Shown: positions 49,324 to 58,043 of the stretch, one piece after another | How positions within the stretch are numbered: the stretch's first letter is position 1 | Layout of the letters: each line of letters begins with the position of its first letter | Assembly (NCBI RefSeq): GCF_038452265.1 | Contig: NZ_CP151842.1 | Coordinates: forward strand, 1,178,001 to 1,242,000 | Length of the DNA: 64,000 bases | Direction of reading: 5' to 3' | Source: Vibrio diazotrophicus | Lineage (GTDB): Bacteria; Pseudomonadota; Gammaproteobacteria; Enterobacterales; Vibrionaceae | Position numbers and translations under genes: made by a program | The notes under the pieces: model-generated | Database searches by the model: none | What the model saw: the letters and a program-made list of their open reading frames with translations, nothing else | What the model was told of the DNA's origin: nothing

Positions 49324-50856
49324 ATGCCGAAAAAGAGAACATCTATGACAAACATCAAAGAGGTATTACGCCTTAAATATGAGTGCCATCTGTCGACCAG
49401 AAAGATCGCTTCCTGCACGAAAGTAAGTCGTTCAACCATCTCAGAAATACTGACCCGTTTTGAGCAAAGCGCAATGAGTTGGCCTCTCCCTGAAAGCTGC
49501 TCTGATACTGAACTGGCTCAGACTCTCTATCGTGACAAAACAATCAGCGACACAAAGGTGATGCCGGACTTCGCCCAGTGCTTTGTCGAACTGAAACGTA
49601 AGGGCATGAGCAAACATCTGCTGTGGGAAGAGTATCTGGCTGAATATCAGGAGAGAGCTTATCGTTACAGCCAGTTCTGCGAGCATTACACTCGTTGGTT
49701 AAAGAAGCAGAAACGCAGTATGCGTCAGAGCCACCTGGCCGGTGACAAACTGTTCATCGACTACTGTGGACCAACCATCCCGGTGGTAAACCCTGAAACC
49801 GGAGAAATCCGCAACGCTCAGATCTTCGTGGCGACGTTAGGTGCGTCCAACTACACCTATGTTGAAGCCTGTGAAAGCCAGCGACTTGAGCACTGGCTGG
49901 AAGCTCATGCCAATGCCTTTGAACACTTCGGCGGCGTTCCGGCGTTGCTTGTACCTGATAACCTAAAATCCGCGGTGACCAAAACGGACCGCTACGAACC
50001 CAAGCTCAACGATAGTTACCGCAAGTTGGCGTACCATTACCGCACGGCCGTTATGCCAGCACGCCCTTATAAACCCAAAGATAAAGCCAAGGCTGAGAAT
50101 GCCGTCCTTATCGTTGAGCGTTGGATCATGATGCGGCTTCGTCACCGAACCTTCCATACCTTCAAAGAGCTAAACCTCTCTATCCGGGAGTTAATGGACT
50201 CACTGAACCAAAGACAGATGAAACAACTGGGAGCCAGCCGAAAGGAGCTGTTCGATACTCTGGATAAGCCGGCACTAAAACCTCTCCCCGTACAACGTTA
50301 TCTCTACACAGAAATCAAACGCGCCAAAGTGGGGCCGGATTATCACATCGAATACAAAAGGCATTATTACTCTGTTCCCCATCAGTTAGTGGGCCAATAC
50401 GTTGAGCTTGAAGCCACTTCCAGGCTGATACAGATATACCATCAGGGTAATCTGATCTCTCAGCACCCAGCCAGTAAAAAAGAGCATGGGATCAGTACTT
50501 ATCCGGAGCATATGCCCAGCAATCATCAATATCAAAAATGGTCACCAGAGCGGTTACTTAACTGGGGAGGCCGGATCGGCGCAGCGACACAAGAAGTGGT
50601 CAACCGATTACTCATGTCGAAAGCGCATCCTGCGCAAGCCAATCGCAGTTGCCTTGGGCTTCTCAACCTGACGAAAAAATACGGTGACGCTCGCTTAGAG
50701 CAGGCATGTAAAGATGCTCTGATGGTGAACAAACCCTATCTCAGGTTCATCAGAAACTTGCTTGAAAATCACCGGGAAGGCCTGTTGTCTTCGACTCCGG
50801 AATCCACCCCTGACATCCAACACAGCAATGTGCGCGGACCCAACAGTTATCACTAG
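49324..50856 (+). CDS. istA: IS21-family transposase IstA
   Basis: From ATG 49324 (AAGGAAG ribosome site) the protein is 510 residues; a GTG at 49318 is an alternative. It has an N-terminal HTH (STRKIASCTKVSRSTISEIL) and an rve catalytic core with DDE residues in KLFIDYCGPTIPV, LLVPDNLKSAV and KAKAENAVLIVERW. It ends 6 bp before istB. Confidence 0.95.
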   Translation: MPKKRTSMTNIKEVLRLKYECHLSTRKIASCTKVSRSTISEILTRFEQSAMSWPLPESCSDTELAQTLYRDKTISDTKVMPDFAQCFVELKRKGMSKHLLWEEYLAEYQERAYRYSQFCEHYTRWLKKQKRSMRQSHLAGDKLFIDYCGPTIPVVNPETGEIRNAQIFVATLGASNYTYVEACESQRLEHWLEAHANAFEHFGGVPALLVPDNLKSAVTKTDRYEPKLNDSYRKLAYHYRTAVMPARPYKPKDKAKAENAVLIVERWIMMRLRHRTFHTFKELNLSIRELMDSLNQRQMKQLGASRKELFDTLDKPALKPLPVQRYLYTEIKRAKVGPDYHIEYKRHYYSVPHQLVGQYVELEATSRLIQIYHQGNLISQHPASKKEHGISTYPEHMPSNHQYQKWSPERLLNWGGRIGAATQEVVNRLLMSKAHPAQANRSCLGLLNLTKKYGDARLEQACKDALMVNKPYLRFIRNLLENHREGLLSSTPESTPDIQHSNVRGPNSYH

Positions 50857-50865
50857 GAGAGAATG

Positions 50866-51606
50866 ATGAACACAATAAGCGAACAACTCAAATCACTGCG
50901 TCTGAGCCATGCCGCCTCGGCTCTGGAGCAACAACAAGAGCAGTTATCGACCTATGCAGAGCTGAGCTTCGAAGAGCGGTTAAGCCTGCTGCTTGAAAGC
51001 GAAGTGTTGGGACGAAATCAGGCCAAAATCCAACGCCTGAAGTGGCAAGCTAAACTCCGGGTCGATGCTCTGCCAAGTCAGATTATCTACAAAGAAGGAC
51101 GAGGACTTAAGCGTACTCAAATGAGTGAGCTATTAACCGGGAGCTACTTGCACAAAAAACAAAACGTTCTGATCACCGGACCGACGGGAGCAGGAAAAAC
51201 CTACGTTGCCTGTGCGCTTGCAGCTCAAGCTTGCGACCAGCTCTACAGTGTCCGTTATCACAGGCTCAGCCGTTTACTTGATGACCTGAGTTCAGGTCGC
51301 CTTGACGGGACTTACCAAAAGCAACTTCTGGCTCTGTCGAGAAAACAACTTCTGATCTTGGATGACTGGGGAATGGAAAAGTTGAGTCCGGATCATGCGG
51401 GTCACTTGCTGGAGCTTCTGGAGGATCGTTATCAAACCAGCAGCACCATTATGATAAGCCAGCTTCCGGTTAAAGAATGGTACAACATGATAGGCAATGC
51501 CACGGTTGCTGACGCCTTATTGGATAGGTTAATCCACAACAGTCACCGAATAGAACTCGGAGGAGAATCAATGAGAAAACTGGCGCAATCCGGACAGGTA
51601 GAGTAA
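50866..51606 (+). CDS. istB: IS21 helper ATPase IstB
   Basis: The 246-residue AAA+ protein has Walker A GPTGAGKTYVACAL (about 100-113), Walker B QLLILDDWGMEKL, and the DnaC-like box MISQLPVKEWYNMIGNATVADALLDRLIHNS. It assists IstA in target capture. A second ATG immediately upstream (50863) is possible; 50866 has the better distance from GGAG. Confidence 0.95.
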   Translation: MNTISEQLKSLRLSHAASALEQQQEQLSTYAELSFEERLSLLLESEVLGRNQAKIQRLKWQAKLRVDALPSQIIYKEGRGLKRTQMSELLTGSYLHKKQNVLITGPTGAGKTYVACALAAQACDQLYSVRYHRLSRLLDDLSSGRLDGTYQKQLLALSRKQLLILDDWGMEKLSPDHAGHLLELLEDRYQTSSTIMISQLPVKEWYNMIGNATVADALLDRLIHNSHRIELGGESMRKLAQSGQVE

Positions 51607-51633
51607 AAATAGGGTTAGAGAAAAGTTAGGGAT

Positions 51634-53319
51634 ATGAGGCGTCCGGTTAAACCGGAGCCGGTGTCCGGAATCACCGGAATACGCAGTAAGCCAAGAATAC
51701 GGCAAGATAGCTACTGGTTCCCTAGAAGAAACTCTCATAAACAGTGGTTTTTGGCTGGTGACACAAAAACGTCTTCTGCTTTGGACATGAGTAGCCAACA
51801 ATTATTAGTTGAAGAAAAGATAGACCACCAATGGTTTGAAAATGAATTAGCTGATAGGTTGGCTGCCCACTTTGAGCTAGCATTCCAAGAGAAAGACCTT
51901 AAGCTCGTACTCAAATTGCTTAGTAATTTATCTAGCCGTATTTCCATTTACGCAGAGCAGTTTCAGTCTGAAGCCGGTATAAAAGAGCTCAAAAGGTTTA
52001 AAGAGATTATTGAGAATTCTTTAACTTCTTCGAAGGCGGATGACCGCGAAACGCTGAAGCTGATGGTTGGAATTGCAGATGCTTGGGCTGCGATGGCAAG
52101 CAACCTTTGTCTAGAGTCTTTACGTCGAACAATGACTTTTGAAGCAGAACTGAAGGATTTCTTTAACAGTGACAAGTGGGACAAGAAATCAATAAGTAAG
52201 CTACCTCCTTTTTTGCAAGTCGATTTAGATTTTATTGTTGAGCGGATTGAGTTTGAAAAGGAAATTGAGGGGCGACGCCTATCTAAGCCCAAATACGTTC
52301 AGCAGTTAGCCGTTTTAAAATTGTTGCAACACTACGCTAAATTATTACCTTTGATTTGCGAAACTCAGAAAGATTTAATTCCTGCTTTTGTTGATTCATT
52401 GACAGAATATAAGATGTCGGAGGCTGCTACTCAGGTTGTTCTTGCTAGTTTGCATAGTCATTGGAAGTTACCAAGATGGTGTGATGAATTTGGCGATCTT
52501 ATTCAGCGGTATAATAAGTATGAGCATTACACTGAAAAGCAATACAAATTTCCTGATATAGATGTTGATGGCATGGGAGAGCTAATTGGTTCTGTAAGAG
52601 ATGACGCAATTTCTTGGCTTGGTAATAGAGAAAAAGTAACACATATTTTTGAGGCCAAACACAATGATGAACTTCCTGACCATTTTGGCCAGATATACTT
52701 CGAGCTGGCTGAAGCATGCATTAGCGCTTTAGAAAAAAATGACGAAAATAAGCTGAATAAGGTTCTTCCATTATTTATGCATTTGACTTTTTTAGCTGCA
52801 GATTTGAAATTTATCGATCCAACACTTGATGTTAATCATGAGTATAGATTGCACCTTATTTCAAGTGTAATTAATGACTTAGCTTCTGTTTTAGGTTTTG
52901 CCATCTTGTATGGGGAGTACTTTGATAATAAAAATTTGTCGGAGAAACCATTAGCACTTTTCAATAGATGGATTGACCTAATGCCTGACAAGCAGCAGTA
53001 TTTTAAGCGAATGATTGTACTGTCGAATCCATACAGTTTTAGTATGAGTTCATCACCACGTGGAATGATCCGTATTAAGTGGAAAATGTCTTTTGAGCAT
53101 AGGGCTAGACAAGATGGTTATGGTGATCAAATGGGACTCGAAAGGCGGAGGACCACACACCCAAATAAAATTGTTCGTGAGTTCCTTAGGTCAATTAGCG
53201 ATGCGTCGCATTTGTTCTTTGCGCAAGTTATCATGCCGCAACTTACTTCTAATGATTTTGATATCGACCATCATATAGAGAGCCTCTCTCGTAGGTTGAA
53301 TAACGGCGATGAGAGGTAA
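51634..53319 (+). pseudogene. 3' fragment of the IS-split membrane protein gene
   Basis: The open frame starts inside the IS21 end; the authentic host sequence begins at 51686 (SKPRIRQDSYWFPRR). It encodes about 540 residues of soluble helical protein with Leu-rich helices (LKLVLKLLSNLSSRISIYAEQF, LAVLKLLQHYAKLLPLICE), no membrane segment and no recognised domain. An internal start may still express a truncated form together with the downstream partner gene. Confidence 0.75.
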
Positions 53320-53323
53320 TAGC

Positions 53324-54313
53324 ATGATAATTTTTGGTGGTGAACCTCTATTTAGACACTATAACCAAGATGTAAACCTAAAGTTGATTGACCGACTTAT
53401 ACTGAAAACCGAAGGAGGATTTGATTTTAACCTTCAGATGTTTAATGAGGACTTCACACTATTGTTTCGCTCAGTCGATCGCCGAGGAGGGAACCTTTTT
53501 GACATCGAATCTAATGATAATGCTTTGTTACAGGTATTGCTTGGAAATGTGAGGGCTCTCTATAGTGAGCATACGATTGACTCAACAATATGTGAATTAG
53601 TAAAGGATATAGCCAAGTCTCTAATCTGGTCTGGAAGAGCGTATTACTTCGTAAAAAAGGATATAGATAATGGTAAGGTCTATGTTGTCCCGCTAAGCTC
53701 CGTGGGTGTATTTCAGCTATTAGGAAAGTACATCCAATGGATACCAGAGCGCTTGGAAAGGCATTGGAATAAGGATGATGAGGAATTACCGCGCGAAATC
53801 CGCATATTGGAAACAACTCAAATAATGCGCTTTGATTTGCCCAAATCGATGAAACGTTTATTATCAGCACAAAACAAAATCTTGTCTGTTATTGACCAAT
53901 ATAGGCATGCAGGAATCAATTTCTTACCTCATGCTACTTATGAGAACCCATCCCCAACAAACTTTTTCGATTTTGGAGCTTGGAATAATATTCAAGAGCA
54001 CATTTTCTATCGGGCCACACAGGAAACTGGGTGGAATGGCAGACAATATGATTCATCAAAGCGGTCTGACTTTTTTGATTGTTTTAGGTTAATTCGATTT
54101 CGTCGAAACCAACTTAAGTTACGAGATCACATTCTGCATCAGGTTAGTAGTGAGTTAACTAAGATAGGTAAAATTTATAAACCTGATTTTTTTGTTGAGA
54201 TATCGGGATCAGATGATTTACTTAGCATAGCTGAATTGAATGAGCTAGAGTCGAGACTTGAAAATGAGGAAGTCGGATTTAGCGAAATCATAGACTACTG
54301 CTACAAACGTTAA
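53324..54313 (+). CDS. Hypothetical protein, partner of the split membrane gene
   Basis: From ATG 53324, with GAGAGG 7 nt upstream at the end of the membrane gene, the protein is 329 residues; the spacing of 4 bp implies an operon. It is soluble, with many aromatic and basic residues (ICELVKDIAKSLIWSGRAYYFVKK, YVVPLSSVGVFQLLGKYIQWIP). The C-terminal half is helical (FFDCFRLIRFRRNQLKLRDHIL). A faint resemblance to portal-type proteins is not enough to call. Family unknown. Confidence 0.7.
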   Translation: MIIFGGEPLFRHYNQDVNLKLIDRLILKTEGGFDFNLQMFNEDFTLLFRSVDRRGGNLFDIESNDNALLQVLLGNVRALYSEHTIDSTICELVKDIAKSLIWSGRAYYFVKKDIDNGKVYVVPLSSVGVFQLLGKYIQWIPERLERHWNKDDEELPREIRILETTQIMRFDLPKSMKRLLSAQNKILSVIDQYRHAGINFLPHATYENPSPTNFFDFGAWNNIQEHIFYRATQETGWNGRQYDSSKRSDFFDCFRLIRFRRNQLKLRDHILHQVSSELTKIGKIYKPDFFVEISGSDDLLSIAELNELESRLENEEVGFSEIIDYCYKR

Positions 54314-54372
54314 GTTACGTACTAATGATAGTGGTTTTAGGTTTTTTGGATTGAATATACTCTTGATTTAAA

Positions 54373-54392
54373 GTAATGCTTTTTGTAATGCT
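54373..54392 (+). repeat. GTAATGCT arm-type pair, right end of element 2
   Basis: GTAATGCT is at 54373 and 54385, 12 bp apart, in the same direction and spacing as the pair at 43261/43273 near the left end. Confidence 0.7.
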
Positions 54393-54450
54393 TTTGATAC
54401 TCTACTTGGTAAGTTTTTATAAATTTCATTATGTTATAAATTAAGGTCGG

Positions 54451-54466
54451 ATTCCTTGCTCCGCCA
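54451..54466 (+). repeat. Degenerate attR-like sequence of element 2
   Basis: ATTCCTTGCTCCGCCA resembles the tRNA-Ser 3' end (AATCTCTTGCTCACCGCCA) with two bases missing. The following bases and terminator parallel those after 43147. It marks the chromosomal end of the tandem array. Confidence 0.65.
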
Positions 54467-54480
54467 TATTAATGTTAAAA

Positions 54481-54503
54481 GACGCCTGATGGCGTCTTTT
54501 TTC
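54481..54503 (+). terminator. Terminator (original tRNA-Ser terminator) after the att-like site
   Basis: GACGCC-TGAT-GGCGTC is followed by TTTTTTC. It parallels the terminator at 43159-43183 and was probably the native terminator of tRNA-Ser before integration. Confidence 0.85.
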
Positions 54504-54512
54504 TTATCTGAA

Positions 54513-54543
54513 AAAGAAAGGTACGCATTGCGTACCTTTCTTT
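54513..54543. terminator. Bidirectional terminator 3' of gltS
   Basis: AAAGGTACGCA / TGCGTACCTTT forms a long stem with A- and T-rich flanks; it can serve gltS (minus strand) and plus-strand transcripts from the elements. Confidence 0.85.
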
Positions 54544-54564
54544 GTATCTAGCCTTTAGGTCTGC

Positions 54565-55791
54565 TTAACCTAAAAACGATATGTAGCCCTGCAGTATGAT
54601 CAGGTTAACAATGTCGATGAAGAATGCGCCGACAATCGGAACCACCATGAACGCCTGGGGTGATGGTCCAAAACGGTTAACGATAGAACCCATATTCATC
54701 ACCGCTGTAGGCGTTGCTCCTAAACCGAAACCGCAGTGTCCCCCCGAAATAACCGCCGCGTCATAGTTGCTGCCCATGACTTTAAACGTCACATAATAGG
54801 TAAATACCGCAAGCATGGCTGACTGAACCGCCAAAATGACTAAGAATGGAATAGCAAGGTCGAAAATGTTCCACAGTTTAAGGCTCATTAGCGCCATGGC
54901 TAGGAACAAGGCTAAAGATACTGTACCCAACATATCGATGGTTTCAGCGTCTAATTTTCGGATTTTAGTGACTTCTAAGAAGTTGGTAATGATGACACCA
55001 ATAAACAAAGCGTAGACAAAGTCGGGAATCATCAGCCATGAGATTTCATAAGAGCTGACCCAAAGTTCCAAATACTTTGCTCCAGTCACGCAGATAAGTA
55101 GAAAGAACAGCTTCTCAATGACTTTCTTTGCTGTCACTTTATCTTCTTCATACTCATTGTAGGTAACCAATTCTGGGAATTTCTCGTGTGTTTTAGAACC
55201 TCTGCCGTACTCAGACTCAATGTTATTCTTTTCCACCAGACGTTGTGCAACAGGGCTGCCGATAATGCCGCCGATGATCAGACCAAAAGTAGCCGATGCC
55301 ATTGCGATTTCGAGAACGTTATTCATGCCATAGACGTCTTGGAAAGTCTGAGACCAAGCCGCTCCTGTGCCGTGGCCGCCAGACAACGTAATTGAACCTG
55401 CTATTAAGCCCATTAGTGGCTCTAAACCCAAGGCCGTTGCCAGTGACACCCCCACGGCGTTTTGGATGATGATATAGACGGATGCGATAGCTAAGAAAAT
55501 AAACACTTTTGCTCCGCCTTTCATCAGCTGTGTATAGTTGGCCGCAAGACCCACCGTGGCGAAGAACATCAACATGAATGTGTTTTGTAGTGGTAAATCA
55601 AACTCTAAATCAACGCCATAAAAATGCAGTACTGTAATAGCGCAGGCGATAATCAAGCCGCCAACAATTGGCTCTGGAATGTTAAATTTGTTGAGAATTG
55701 GCAACTTGGCATTAATGAAATGCCCTAGGAAAAGTACACTGATTGCAACTAAAAATGACTCAAGTGCACTTACTGATATCAAATGATTCAT
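54565..55791 (-). CDS. gltS: Sodium/glutamate symporter GltS
   Basis: The 408-residue inner-membrane protein has about ten hydrophobic helices and the family motifs KFNIPEPIVGGLIIA and ITLSGGHGTGAAWSQTF, with the inverted-repeat counterpart ISGGHCGFGLGATPTAVMNM in the second half. It takes up glutamate with Na+. It is a single gene with its own 3' terminator. Confidence 0.96.
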   Translation of the reverse strand: MNHLISVSALESFLVAISVLFLGHFINAKLPILNKFNIPEPIVGGLIIACAITVLHFYGVDLEFDLPLQNTFMLMFFATVGLAANYTQLMKGGAKVFIFLAIASVYIIIQNAVGVSLATALGLEPLMGLIAGSITLSGGHGTGAAWSQTFQDVYGMNNVLEIAMASATFGLIIGGIIGSPVAQRLVEKNNIESEYGRGSKTHEKFPELVTYNEYEEDKVTAKKVIEKLFFLLICVTGAKYLELWVSSYEISWLMIPDFVYALFIGVIITNFLEVTKIRKLDAETIDMLGTVSLALFLAMALMSLKLWNIFDLAIPFLVILAVQSAMLAVFTYYVTFKVMGSNYDAAVISGGHCGFGLGATPTAVMNMGSIVNRFGPSPQAFMVVPIVGAFFIDIVNLIILQGYISFLG

Positions 55792-55952
55792 ATTGCCCCT
55801 TATTCGTGGTTATATTCATCGTTCTTGAGGTGAGAGTGTTATGCGTCTTGTAGGGTAATAGCAAGCCCTTACCAGCATTTTCCGAAAAAATTGATGGCAA
55901 ATGTAAGACTTTCATCGGTTTTATCATCAGATGAGAAGAAAGGAATCAATAA

Positions 55953-56792
55953 ATGACCAGAGAAGAGCTTTTAAATGAACTCACGAACGCTGAATGCCTA
56001 GACTTGGTAAAGCTCTATCAAGCTAACCCTTCCCAACATTTTTACACTCTGGTCGAACAGCTATATACATTACGTGATGAATACGATTTAACTACTCGAA
56101 TTTCGAGATTTAAAACAGACGTTGAGAAGCTAACCCAATCACTTGAAGATTTCAATATTGCTCCAGAGCAGTTTAAGCAGATTGCTCAGTCGCTCGATCT
56201 TAATCAACGTACTCAAAAGGTGATCCGATTTATGCAAACCCAAGATAACCACATAGCTTTTGCTAAACCTGTCGAACTGGTGATGTATGGTGATTCCATA
56301 ACAGAATGGGGGCCTTGGCACGATGGTATTCAAGGCGTGACGTTAGCAAACCGTGGTTTGAGTGGCGATACAACGGATGGAATGAAGTATCGAATCGAAA
56401 GCACCACCGCCTGTCAGCCAAAACTCATCTGCATGATGGCTGGAATTAACGATTTGTCTCAAGGCTATCGAGTTGACGAAATTATGGAGAACTATAGCCA
56501 GATGCTGAACTACTGGCATGAGAGAGATATCGAGGTATGGGTACAATCGACGTTATTTGTTGGTGAGCGATTAAACGAGTTAAATCCTCTGGTGGCACAG
56601 TTAAACCAAGAACTCATCAAACTGTGTAACAACACTGGAGCAAAGTACATCGATTTGAATGCAGTAATATGCCCGCAAGGTGTCTTGCCATTAACATGCA
56701 GTGCAGACGACCTTCACCTTAATTCGTATGCGTATGGAAAGTGGCTATCACTATTAACGCCAATGTTGGACAAGTATTTCAAGCATGTTTAG
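55953..56792 (+). CDS. GDSL/SGNH-family hydrolase
   Basis: The 279-residue protein has a helical N-terminal region (about 1-100) followed by an SGNH hydrolase: block I VMYGDSITEWGPW (Ser near 113), a Gly in NRGLSGDTTDGM, block III GINDLSQGYR and block V SADDLHLNSYAY with the catalytic Asp and His. No signal peptide is seen, so it is cytoplasmic. The substrate is unknown; such enzymes are esterases, lipases or acylhydrolases. Confidence 0.88.
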   Translation: MTREELLNELTNAECLDLVKLYQANPSQHFYTLVEQLYTLRDEYDLTTRISRFKTDVEKLTQSLEDFNIAPEQFKQIAQSLDLNQRTQKVIRFMQTQDNHIAFAKPVELVMYGDSITEWGPWHDGIQGVTLANRGLSGDTTDGMKYRIESTTACQPKLICMMAGINDLSQGYRVDEIMENYSQMLNYWHERDIEVWVQSTLFVGERLNELNPLVAQLNQELIKLCNNTGAKYIDLNAVICPQGVLPLTCSADDLHLNSYAYGKWLSLLTPMLDKYFKHV

Positions 56793-56983
56793 CAATGAAT
56801 TCAGAATGAAGTTATCTCTGTGTTGAAAGTGGATAGAAGGTATTAGCTAATTGAAAATTTGCAGCAGTCTCTAACTTCGGTGACTCGGCTTTATCACAAT
56901 TGAGTAATCAAAGATTTCATCGATTTTTCGGTTAATGCTCTGTGTAATTATCCGGCTTTTCTATTAGTGAACAGGGATAAACA

Positions 56984-57700
56984 ATGAAAAAAACGCTAGT
57001 GGCTGCTGCAATGATTCTTGCTTCAATGAGCCAAGTTCAAGCTTCTGATTGGGGATATCACGGGGAGCATGCGCCTGAGCATTGGGGTAAGGTTTCAGCG
57101 ATATGTGCTCAAGGGCAAAACCAAAGTCCTATCGACATCAGCGCTGTAACAAAAGCAGAACTGAAAAACCTTAAGTTTGATTATTCGGGGCAGGCAGTGT
57201 CTATCACTAACAATGGTCACACTCTGCAAGCATCTGTTTCTGAGCAGAATACATTGTGGGTTGATAATAAGGCTTTTGAGCTAAAGCAGTTCCATTTTCA
57301 TACCCCTTCAGAAAACCACATCGATGGGCAGTCTTATCCGTTAGAAGCGCATTATGTTCATGCAGATAAAGACGGTCACTTAGCGGTTGTTTCTCTGTTT
57401 TTTAAACTGGGTGAGCAGAATGCTGAGTTGGCAAAATTACTGGCTGTAGCGCCGAAAGAAGAAGCAAAAGCGGATCTGTCGAAACCGTTTGACGTGACGT
57501 CTCTGTTACCAAAAGAAAAGCAGTACTACCGTTTTAATGGCTCATTAACTACGCCGCCGTGTTCTGAAGGTGTGCGTTGGTTGGTATTAAAGCAGCCATT
57601 AACCATTTCAGCCGATCAGGTCGAGAAGTTTGAACAGTTGATGGGACATAACAACCGTCCGATTCAAGCAATTAATGCTCGTGTAGTCATGGGGCAATAA
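56984..57700 (+). CDS. Periplasmic alpha-type carbonic anhydrase
   Basis: The 238-residue protein has a signal peptide ending near VQASDWGY. The zinc histidines lie in QFHFHTPSENHIDG and LEAHYVH; QSPIDI and TTPPCSEGVRWLVL are alpha-CA signatures. It hydrates CO2 to bicarbonate in the periplasm. The two Cys (CAQGQ and PPCSEG) form the usual disulfide. Confidence 0.97.
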   Translation: MKKTLVAAAMILASMSQVQASDWGYHGEHAPEHWGKVSAICAQGQNQSPIDISAVTKAELKNLKFDYSGQAVSITNNGHTLQASVSEQNTLWVDNKAFELKQFHFHTPSENHIDGQSYPLEAHYVHADKDGHLAVVSLFFKLGEQNAELAKLLAVAPKEEAKADLSKPFDVTSLLPKEKQYYRFNGSLTTPPCSEGVRWLVLKQPLTISADQVEKFEQLMGHNNRPIQAINARVVMGQ

Positions 57701-57762
57701 TTATCTAGAAGCCTACTTTGATCGGTTTGGTATCGAGTAGGCTTCTTCATTTCACACATTAA

Positions 57763-58032
57763 TCACTCTTTGTGAGACTTCTTTTCATTGTTGAGTTGAA
57801 CCCACTTTAACTGCCCGTTAGTTTCAAAGTTGTTTGCTGCTTGGCAAATCATGTATAGCTCTCCGACCTGCAATAGTGCGCCTTCTGAATATGCTTGGTC
57901 TTGATAGTAGCAAACGCGTTTACCTACATTGCCATCGACAACCACAGGGACGGGAGTTGCCGGAGTTGAGATCGTTTTAGCCATCGAGATAGGGCTAACA
58001 AGTACCAACAATAGGGCAAAATATTTAGGCAT
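57763..58032 (-). CDS. DUF1496 family small exported protein
   Basis: The 89-residue protein has a signal peptide (YFALLLVLVSPISMA) and the DUF1496 core RVCYYQDQAYSEGALLQVGE...MICQ. The function of the family is unknown. It lies 11 bp downstream of the PLP-enzyme gene and may be co-transcribed. Confidence 0.82.
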   Translation of the reverse strand: MPKYFALLLVLVSPISMAKTISTPATPVPVVVDGNVGKRVCYYQDQAYSEGALLQVGELYMICQAANNFETNGQLKWVQLNNEKKSHKE

Positions 58033-58043
58033 AAAGCTGTTCC

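Larger units (their letters stand above)
49094..51685 (+). mobile_element. IS21-family insertion sequence (2592 bp)
   Basis: The ends TGCGTATTCCGG and (reverse complement) CCGGAATACGCA form a 12-bp terminal inverted repeat; multiple internal TCCGG/TGTCCGG repeats follow on both sides (49100-49250 and 51640-51680), typical of IS21 transposase binding sites. A 6-bp duplication GTAAGC flanks it. istA and istB are adjacent and intact, so it looks recently acquired. Confidence 0.93.
47037..53319 (+). pseudogene. Large multi-pass membrane protein gene split by two insertion sequences
   Basis: Joining 47037-47163, 48377-49093 and 51692-53319 gives 2472 bp, exactly 824 codons with no internal stop: a protein of about 823 residues. 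Each join removes one IS plus one target-site copy. The start is probably TTG 47037 behind GAGAGA; an in-frame TAG at 47010 limits the gene upstream. The protein has a basic N-terminus, TM helices at about 60-78, 104-126, 147-166 and 172-192, and a C-terminal cytoplasmic helical domain of about 600 residues. No family is recognised. It overlapped no other gene but ran into the second cargo gene, 4 bp apart. Confidence 0.85.
43148..54466 (+). mobile_element. Element 2: degraded integrative element in tandem at tRNA-Ser
   Basis: About 11.3 kb lies between the shared att copy (43116-43147) and a degenerate att-like sequence at 54451-54466. Same-spaced GTAATGCT pairs stand near both ends. Contents: a P4-type integrase with two frameshifts, a 276-residue hypothetical protein, an AlpA-like regulator, a winged-helix protein, and a two-gene cargo operon interrupted by IS481- and IS21-family elements. 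No excision is expected without an integrase supplied in trans. Confidence 0.82.

Noticed and set aside
53324..54313. Phage portal protein
   Set aside because: A vague resemblance in the middle region only; no capsid, terminase or tail genes lie nearby and the length is short.
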